Assembly (NCBI RefSeq): GCF_051622035.1
Contig: NC_135356.1
Location: 14,370,079-14,434,078, forward strand
Length of the DNA stretch: 64,000 nucleotides
DNA from: Arctopsyche grandis
Taxonomy: Eukaryota > Arthropoda > Insecta > Trichoptera > Hydropsychidae
Direction of reading: 5' to 3'
The notes under the pieces were generated by a model that made no database searches, was not told where the DNA came from, and saw only the letters and a program-made list of their open reading frames with translations. Below, piece after piece: positions 56,434 through 64,000 of this stretch (the stretch's first letter is position 1; every line of letters begins with the position of its first letter). A program made the translations under genes and the position numbers.

Positions 56434-57697
56434 TTTATAATATTTATATTAAAAAAACAGCAATAAAAAAAATTATAATAAGATTATCAAAATAAACAAG
56501 TCTAATGTTCCTTTAATATAATATTTGTACACTTGAAAAATAATATAAGAAATAAAATTAAAACCTCTAATAAATAACTATAACAGAAAAATAATATACT
56601 TGATCATCTGAAAAATTACAAAATCATTGTTTTAATTAGATCAGCATTTTAATATCTAATGCGCTCATTTGATAAGTTACTTTCATAATAGTAAAATACA
56701 AAGCTATCTAGAATGAATGAAATGCGCATTAGCGCTGAGCATTAAACATATCGCATATAAGATCGGCAACGTCTCAACCGTCCAATTTCACCCAGTCTGT
56801 ATAATATACATATGTTGAATCTCCAAATTTACTGAATTTGATATCATAGAAGTTTTTCAAGTCTACCTTTAACTGTGCATTTTTAAAGTGTTAAATGATC
56901 AAAACATTTTTTTATTTCATATTACAAATATGAAACATTTTTTATTCTACAGAAATATATGTATTTAATGTGGAATTTTGTAATGCGCAAATGATTCTTT
57001 CAAAGGAGCAAATTTGTTTTTTTAAATGCACCGTTAAATCGTACCCAAACATTTTTTCCAACGTAAATAAGTATTAAGTTCAAAATAAATACGATGAGTT
57101 TTCAATCGTATCTAGTCCTGTTATCGAAACTTTTAGCATCGCTGGAGCTTTTACGGTGACGTGTACTTTATTTTTTATAAAATACAGTTATCGAGTACAT
57201 ATGTACATCCGCACAAGTAAGCCTGATTATATATACACAATAAATTTAGAAAAGGTTTCAAGAGACTAGTTTTCGGAGATCAGAAGTGGCCAGTAGTGTG
57301 TTTATAACGGCATGCGTGTAAATATTCCGAGTTCAAGTGCATAATGCAATATAATGCATTCCAAAATAAGAGACCAGTTTTTCAATGTGTATTTTTAATG
57401 AGACATTTACGAGCTGTGTACATATATAAACACTTCAAATATAGTAACTATGTATATACATATGTTTCTTTGTATAATATAATAAATAAGGGCAGAGCGA
57501 ATAAGTAAAAATCTAAATTTTGAAACAGAAGATTTGCAGTGATAGCATCAAAATTTCATACTTCTATGCATGCGATTTTGTCAATGAGTTTGTTGAGAAG
57601 TTATCGTCAAGTAACTATCTATAGTATTTATATACATGTTATTGCTGGCAATGGTGTTTCAAAATTTCTGTTGATATATTATTATATATTCAGTCAG
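56434..57697. other. Spacer, no supported gene
   Basis: AT-rich, no exon or element recognised. Confidence 0.4.
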
Positions 57698-58052
57698 CAG
57701 CATAGCTGGTGGTAGCGTTAATGCTAACCACCGAAAGGTTGCCGGGTTCAATCCTGTGGGTTGATCTCGATTGAAAAGAATTTATTATTTGCAGTACTGC
57801 TGTTTCTTATCAGAGTTTGTCAATTTATCTGATAGGAAACAACAGTACTGCATCAAAGTTCCTCATCAAATTGGCAAAAACCACCCGGCCCGATATGTCT
57901 CTATATACTATTTGGATATGATTTCAAAAATGTATATATACATACATATTTGCAAGTTTAATACCATATATGTCGCATGGGGGCAATCCGAAAACGTCAT
58001 CATGGGAGAATATAAAATTGGGTCCATTTGCCAATTACATATAAATAAATAA
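57698..58052 (+). mobile_element. tRNA-derived SINE, family A variant with an internal hairpin
   Basis: B box GGTTCAATCC (57744-57753), then 'gatctcgattgaaaagaattt'. Within it 'gcagtactgctgtttcttatcag' (from about 57794) is followed by its near reverse complement 'ctgataggaaacaacagtactgc', giving a hairpin not found in the other copies. The 3' end matches 43905-44176. Confidence 0.7.
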
Positions 58053-58251
58053 AATACTAACATACTACACTCACTTGAATACTAATGAAATCAATATTTA
58101 TATTTAAAATTGTAATCAAAGTTCAGTGGGTATTTAATTTGTAGTCATTCAAAATTTTGATTCAAATAAAAACTTTCAGAATTCATTTTAATTTTAGACA
58201 ATCCACTTATTCCACTTTCATATAAAACGGTTCATTATACCTACGTATATG

Positions 58252-58741
58252 TATGTTACAGTCGAAGTGTGTTTTCAGTTGTAATATATTACAACTGCCG
58301 TTTTAGATCATTCATATACGAATACATTATATGTATCTCTAAAAACGCAAATACACAATTAACAATGTGCGCCAGTTGTAATATAACAGTCGAGTTTTAA
58401 CAGCTCTGATGTTCTTACAAATGTTTTAGAATTCAATAATGCGTAAATATTTGCTATATATTATGAATAAAGATAATGAGTACTGTACATATTACGAGAA
58501 TTCAAAGCAAAAAATGTGACTTTCCAACTCAAATTGTTAGTCGAGTGACGTTTTCACGAAAACCTAACCTCTCTATGCTACCTGGTACCAACTTAAAGTT
58601 GAACTGTATTTTCAGTTGTAATATATTTTGACCAGTTGGAATATAATTCGCCACATGAATCAACTTACACGGATTAGACGGCATACATTCCAACTAGTTA
58701 AAATATATTACAACTGGAAGATACACTTCGACTATAACATA
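58252..58741. mobile_element. MITE of the GTTACAGT family (R8), complete
   Basis: The left end TGTTACAGTCGAAGTGTGTT then 'ttcagttgtaatatatt', and the right end 'aatatattacaactgg' then 'aagatacacttcgactataaca', form inverted termini of about 36 bp with a few mismatches. The interior contains several further 'ttgtaatata' / 'tatattacaac' blocks. No coding. Probable TA or short target site. Confidence 0.65.
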
Positions 58742-59170
58742 ATACATATATTGTACGCGTTGCATATATTTTAATGTTATCGTACGCGTTGAGCCTAAAG
58801 CACGTACGATTCCGTTCTAGAAAGTAATTCTAGTAACTAAGAAATTATAACATTGTCAATATGCGAGTACATACAAATGTATATTCCGAGTAAAGATACG
58901 CAGAATACAAAGAATGTTTATTAAAGCCAATGCAGAAACATGATAGTGTGCATATAATAAATACATAAGTGTACCGCACTGTACTTGAAAGCAAATATAA
59001 CTTTGACCTCAAACAATAAATTGTACCGGTTTCTTATCAGGCATGTTAACATAAGATACTATCGAATGATCCTATGTAGATATAATCTTCTGTTTTTTTA
59101 AGGCTCAGCCTCCTTCGTCGCATCACAAAGAGATGAGTCCTAAAAAGTACATATGTATTGCGATCGTTAA

Positions 59171-59539
59171 GGGGGTATTCTAGTCTAGAGAAACAAATTT
59201 TGGGCGTTTTTTAAAATTCAATAAAACAAAAACTAAAAACAATTTTGGTATGCATTTTTTTATTATATGTTTATTAATATTTCAATAATGCATAACAAAA
59301 ATGAAAAAAAAAACATTAAAAATTGAAAAAATTACAGGCTGGTAAAGTGGGGGAGGTAAAAAAAAGGGTGCCTCCATCTTGACACGATTCCAACCCTTCT
59401 AGTCATCCGAAGAAAAAAAAAAAAGATTCTTAATTAATAAGAGTGTCGCTATGGTCCGTACCTCGGAAAAAAATAAAAAAAAATTTTTCGCGAAATGGCA
59501 ACTGACGAATTTTTCAAATTTCTAGACTAGAATACCCCC
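59171..59539. mobile_element. TTAA-flanked MITE with perfect 19-bp ends
   Basis: GGGGGTATTCTAGTCTAGA at 59171-59189 and its exact reverse complement at 59521-59539, flanked on both sides by TTAA. 369 bp, A-rich interior, no frame. TTAA target use is typical of piggyBac, though the terminal GGGGG is not the usual piggyBac end. Perfect ends suggest recent activity. Confidence 0.85.
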
Positions 59540-60161
59540 TTAAGCAAAATTTAGTTCCAAAAAAATCTACTCGGACGCCACTATCTACTTGGCTAATTTC
59601 ACCAAAACAGCAAATATTACTACACTTGCATGAAATTAACGATTTCACGAATTGGGTGAAACATATGTACATACGTACATTCATATAACTCAAGTGCGCC
59701 AGTTATTTAATTATGCAAGTGTGAAAGCAACACGAGGATTATGACAAGAGTCGGTTTTTTACCCTTTCAGGATTTCGTACGAATCGTAAACGTCGATCGT
59801 TACATAAATCGATCGCACCGACGGAACACGTTTGGCAAATTTCTTGCCTTATATTGAATGTTGCGAATTGTGACCGTGAAATCGTTTATGGCGATGTGAA
59901 TCGAAGACCGCTTTTTTCAATCGAGCACCCGAATAGGAGAAATGTAGCAGTATATCTAAATAAATCGCGTCCCTAGAGCGCAAATGTGATAACTCCACAA
60001 AAGCTCATAGTTCAGGGCAGTGTTTTAAAGATTGCATCAAGTCAGGGGGACTTACTATGAAAAATATTTTAATCCGTACCAGTTCACTGTCTTTCTTTAG
60101 ATTTTATTGCAATTTTTTATTGAAAGTAAAAGGGTGCAAGCAGGGGGGCGGCTCTTACTAA

Positions 60162-60430
60162 GGGCGAAAACACACAGCACGGAACTTAGCACATGGAACG
60201 TCGACAAGTTCTTCTACATGTCTTCAAATATGGAATACACCGTTATCGATTACTAGCAAGGATAAATACAAGGACACAATTTTACTGAAAACACTCCAGG
60301 GGTTCATTTTGGGGCAGGGCGTACTGGTCGTTCCATGAATATGTGCAAGGCACGGCCCATTTTTTTTCGCATTTTTAAAAGTATCTAAAAAAAAACCACG
60401 TGCCACGTGCATCGCTGCGGGTTTTCGCCC
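60162..60430. mobile_element. PIF/Harbinger-like MITE, 269 bp
   Basis: Ends GGGCGAAAACACACAGCAC and ...GCGGGTTTTCGCCC, flanked by the 3-bp duplication TAA (60159-60161, 60431-60433). The interior matches 37640-38130 in inverse orientation ('caagttctt', 'cttcaaatatgg', 'cactccagg'). Confidence 0.82.
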
Positions 60431-60499
60431 TAAGAAGCACTGGTGCAGTAAACCCCTCCATTAAAAAATAACCAAATCATATCAATATCATCATCATCA

Positions 60500-60925
60500 T
60501 CATCTACAGCCATTCACCATCTACTGCTTTTACTCGTCTATGTTTTGTGCAACTCTCATCCATCTCACCTCACCCATTTTCCTAATTTCGTCTAACCATC
60601 TTCACCTTTTTGCATTTTCTCGGGTAGATTCCAATTCTTTTGTCCACCTTTCATCCATTATTCTATCCCGTGACCCGCCCTTTCCCATTTATATCTCTAG
60701 TATATCCACTACCTTTGTCATACTTCTCACTCACATATTCCGCTTCCTGCCTTTCCTCGTTATGCCAAGCATACAGAGTTCCGTAGTTCTTTTGAATGCA
60801 TTGGACTTTATATGGCATCTTGGCGTTAAATGTCCGAGTTTCACATCCATACGTTATAACTGCGAAAAAAAATGATCGAAGATCTTTTTCTTCAACGTTC
60901 AACAAACAACGTTCTCTTTTTCTTG
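60500..60925 (-). pseudogene. Non-LTR reverse transcriptase remnant
   Basis: The minus frame reads VEEKDLRSFFFAVITYGCET, RTFNAKMPYKVQ, TLYAWHNEERQEAEYVSEKY and DKGSGYT. 'YGCET' and 'W-N--R--EY' belong to the thumb/C-terminal region of insect non-LTR elements. Degenerate beyond that. Same family as 22425-22720 and 7878-8060. Confidence 0.7.
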
Positions 60926-61640
60926 GCCCTGGCGGTTCATATAAAATTTAACGCCAATATTATGTCTATTGGTTTGTTCCCTTCTTGATAACCCATTATT
61001 TTAATTTTATAAATTATAATACTTCTGTGAAAAATATAAAGTAGTTGTCCAGTTCTGCTCGCGAAATTTCATTGGTTTCGACTCTTAGTTATTAATTTTA
61101 AGCTCTAAGAACGAGATAAACATACACCTATGTATTTATGTACATACATATACTAATCGGCCTGAAAAATGTGGATCTGCTATTGATTTTGTAAAAGTTT
61201 TATTTTTCATAAAGTACATATGTAAGTTCAAAATAGCTACTGATCTGGTGGTCATTATTTATATACATTTTTTGTTAAGTGTAGAAAGAAGAAATTATAA
61301 CATTTTGAACTATGTATATGCATTGGAAGTACATACTACATGCACTTATATATGTAGCCATCATTTCAATTTTAATAGTTATAGAAGGGATTTGATGAAC
61401 ATCACCATTAGCTTATCTGACCGTACATTTCCTTAAAATTTGAATTACCTCATTCCTTTCTAAAATGTGTGGAAACCATTCTCTCGCACCTCCCTAGCTT
61501 AGTAGCTTTGTATCTCATTATGCCTCTGTTCATTAGATCAAACGTTTGTTCTAAATAATGAGAAGCATTCAGCATCTAAATTTCGCTCAATCGGTATATA
61601 ATTTCGAGTATTATTAACTAGATTAAAATCGTTTAAATTA
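60926..61640. other. Spacer, no supported gene
   Basis: AT-rich, nothing recognised. Confidence 0.4.
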
Positions 61641-61661
61641 TTGTTCAAGTGGAATAGGTTT

Positions 61662-61849
61662 ATGCACGATTCTACACAAAACTGGTTTGGCCGTTGTGAC
61701 ATTGTTGTTTGGTGTTGCTGCTGCTTGCTACTTGCTGCTGCAGCAACTCAACTTAATGACAGTAGCAGCACGACAATGTCGTGTCATATCCGACTTAATG
61801 CGAATATGTTGCGAAACGAAGTCGAGTATGAAGTTTTCTGCGTGACAGA
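61662..61849 (+). CDS. Candidate signal-peptide exon, unassigned
   Basis: From ATG at 61662 the frame reads MHDSTQNWFGRCDIVVW, CCCCLLLAAAATQLN, then SHIRLNANMLRNEVEYEVF-type sequence, and meets a possible donor GAAG|GTAAAA at about 61851. The cysteine/leucine/alanine core could be a signal peptide, but it is encoded by TGCTGC-like repeats that can be open by chance. An upstream in-frame ATG at 61641 also exists. No partner exon found. Confidence 0.3.
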
Positions 61850-62199
61850 AGGTAAAAACTAAGAATTGAAATGAAATAAAAACGCTACCTGCTTATAATC
61901 TGTGTAAATAAACATAAATTCGTTCATAAAGTTTTTGTCAAACAAATCGATTGCATTATTAAAAGAAAAAACTTCAAAACTGCTATCTGGCAGGTCTAAT
62001 TCGAACAACTGATGAAAAGATTAAATTTTATAAAAGTGCTGATGTAGCTGAAGAGGTGATTTAAAAATGGGTTAAGGAAGATCAAAAATTTGAAAACTTG
62101 CCGCACTGTGATGGGTAGCGAGTAACCAAAACAAAAATTTTATCATATACATATCTCAAAATATAATGAATCCAGGCTCTTAATATTTTACGTATTCCT

Positions 62200-62385
62200 C
62201 ATAAAATATCTATAATTCGAATTCAGAAATAAAAGCATTCATCAAAGTCAACAGAAATCATTATATTCGCGGGTCCCTTGAACACGTGGCCTCACATATG
62301 CGAGAAAATATAAAATCAGGTAAATTTGCATTTATATGTAGATATTACAATGTATATAAAAAGTAAATAAAAAAATAATAAATAC
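62200..62385 (+). mobile_element. SINE family A variant, 3' tail
   Basis: 'gggaac/cacgtggcctcacatatgcgagaaaatataaaatcaggt' resembles the 3' end '...gggaaaatataaaattgggtcca' of the 43905 and 57698 copies, followed by an A-rich tail. The B box is not visible. Confidence 0.35.
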
Positions 62386-62461
62386 TACATACCTAGGAAG
62401 AAATTCAAAATATAAACAACACTAAATTATACAATACACGTGATATGTGACTACAACTAAC

Positions 62462-62714
62462 TTGGCAGCTGCGAGATCCACACTTCGAGCAGGCTTTCAA
62501 TGATCCGAAACCATGCTCACCGCACATTTGGCAAGTTTCAATTTTTAAACCGCAAAAATCACTACCACAATCGCTACGATCTTCCAGGGATCGTACGTGG
62601 ACCCTGCCGTCTCGAAAATCGTAAAATGGAAACTCGTCGGTCTGCGAGTCGGTCGGCCATTTTAGCAATTGGCTAAATTCGCGACTTCCGGCTGCGAACG
62701 CCAAAGAAATTCCC
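62462..62714 (-). CDS. Candidate cysteine-rich exon, unassigned
   Basis: On the minus strand, between an AATCCAG acceptor and a CAA|GTTAGT donor, the frame is open for 253 nt. It reads SREFSQLLKWPTDSQTDEF, FYDFRDGRVHVRSLEDRSD and CGLKIETCQMCGEHGFGSL, then KACSKCGSRSCQ. Paired cysteines (CQMC, CSKC) about 11 residues apart suggest a zinc-binding ribbon. GC-rich with coding-like composition. There is no ATG inside the clean part, so it would be an internal exon. Family not recognised. Confidence 0.45.
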
Positions 62715-63002
62715 CTGGATTAAGTCGAAGGTAATACCTAATATCATGTACCGACTATTTCAAAACAAATTTTCGATTTCCGTTTCGAAATTCGAGTAAC
62801 GGAAAGCGAAACCAACGCCAGGTAGTCACTCTTTACCTAAGCGATCCCAAAGTTGAAGATTGGAACCCAAAAGGTTTTGTAGTTGAATTTTTTTTCAGAT
62901 TTATTTCGTGCTACACGTATAGGCATACATAATAAAATCTGGTATACATAATAATAACCATAATTCAACAATTAATTAATTTATATTTTAATATAGAATG
63001 TA

Positions 63003-63335
63003 CTAGTGGTTTTACCCGGCTTCACTCGGTATTTGTAATATAAACCGCTTAAACATGACTAATCTAATAGTAAACATTTTATTAAATTTATTTGAATACT
63101 CATTTGTTTTTTTTTTATTAAATTTACTCTCACGAACAAACAAACATATATACTCTTTCGAAATTACATATATGTATACCAGAATCCGAAGAGAAATCGG
63201 GTAGGGCTTCGCCCCCGAAGACTTCAGAGGACTTCGAATCCATTGAATCGAAAAAAAATAAATCGAATGTGTTGTTCCCAACCAACCAATGTTACATACA
63301 TATATGCAAAGTCTCTTTCGAAATTATACATTAGA
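63003..63335 (-). mobile_element. Helitron-like element, copy 8, with an internal duplication
   Basis: The 3' end GTGAAGCCGGGTAAAACCACTAG|T and the 5' end A|TCTAATGTATAATTTCGAAAGAG are on the minus strand. The 'ctctttcgaaatta' block occurs twice (about 63151 and 63313), enclosing about 150 bp that is not in other copies, as in the element at 6520-7240. Confidence 0.7.
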
Positions 63336-63689
63336 TAATAAAAAAATATCATTTAAGAAATAAAAAATGTCTTTTTTACAAATGTACCATGAAATAAAAC
63401 TGAACAATATATACTGCTGGCTAAACAATGTTTCTGTCGGTATACAATGTACACGCATTTGTTTCCAAGTTATTAATAGATAAAACTTCGTGAAATATGT
63501 ATGTACATATACACGTTGTTACTTACTGCATTACTAAATTTTTTGTTATTTTTTTATTGAAACTGGTTAGTTTTTACATACCTCCTTTTTATAATCTGAC
63601 TACGGCATATCTCGCGTCTAGCTCTATCTGTTTGTGTTTTAAATCTTAAATTGTAGTGTTCGATGCTAGACAAGTAAATGGCAAACAGG

Positions 63690-64000
63690 TAAACCCTAAT
63701 GCGTCTTCCTAGCTAATTATAAATATCGATAGACAATTTATAGAATAATTTTAGAGAGCATCATAAAGACATCTATCTATGGATAAATCTGCAACATTTT
63801 ATAAATCGAGAATTCGATATTCTATCAACTCGAATTTTGCGAGAAATAAGAAAGTTAGAACCGTGTCCAATTAAATCAGATTAATTGGCAAACTCTGATA
63901 GTAAACGATCCAAGGTCTGTCCAGCAGCATAGCTAGAGATTGAACCCATGACCACAACATTGAAAGCATTACACGCTAACCATTGATCTATACTGTTGGT
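63690..64000 (-). mobile_element. tRNA-derived SINE, family A, inverted, cut by window end
   Basis: The minus strand carries the B box GGTTCAATCTC (63938-63948) and an A-box-like 'tagatcaatggttagcg' near 63984. The body follows: 'gatcgtttactatcaga', 'gtttgccaatta', 'ctcgaattctcga', to a 3' end near 63690. Confidence 0.7.

Overview
The window is AT-rich animal nuclear DNA, almost certainly from an insect. Genes are split by AT-rich introns. Interspersed repeats are dense and the spacers carry many CATA/TATG tetranucleotide microsatellites. Copies of Helitron-like elements, tRNA-derived SINEs, hAT-type MITEs, Jockey-like retrotransposon tails and other non-LTR reverse-transcriptase fragments make up much of the non-coding sequence. 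I could not fix the insect order from the sequence alone.

Three genes can be assembled with consistent splice phases. (1) A plus-strand gene at about 13.9-15.7 kb, of which the last six exons are visible, encodes a beta-rich protein I do not recognise. (2) A plus-strand three-exon gene at 21.5-23.7 kb encodes a complete 255-residue enkurin homologue, a ciliary/axonemal adaptor. (3) A large minus-strand gene at 27.2-39.1 kb has 15 coding exons (1258 residues in phase) and encodes the MRL adaptor (pico / MIG-10 / lamellipodin / RIAM), with an acidic helix, RA and PH domains and proline-rich tails. Enkurin and pico are convergent, separated by 3.5 kb of AT-rich sequence with a 92-bp TA run.

Left part (1-13.5 kb): no confident gene. 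It holds Helitron-like elements, two copies of a larger repeat each carrying its own Helitron in opposite orientation, a foldback element with 173-175-bp arms flanked by 89-bp direct duplications, a complete hAT element with 8-bp target duplications, and two decayed reverse-transcriptase fragments tail to tail. Between genes 1 and 2 there is a 232-bp hAT MITE with a perfect 8-bp duplication, and a repeat interrupted by a roughly 0.9-kb LTR-like insertion. Pico's introns hold a Jockey fragment with 11-bp target duplications, SINEs and MITEs.

Right part (40-64 kb): mostly repeats and microsatellites. Several isolated open segments with good splice signals may be exons of genes extending beyond the window or with very long introns (43.0, 47.1, 53.3, 55.8, 61.7 and 62.5 kb); none could be assigned to a family. 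I found no rRNA, functional tRNA or CRISPR, and no clear new system. The least ordinary items are the foldback element with long duplications, the Helitron family with its nested history, and the LTR-like insertion.
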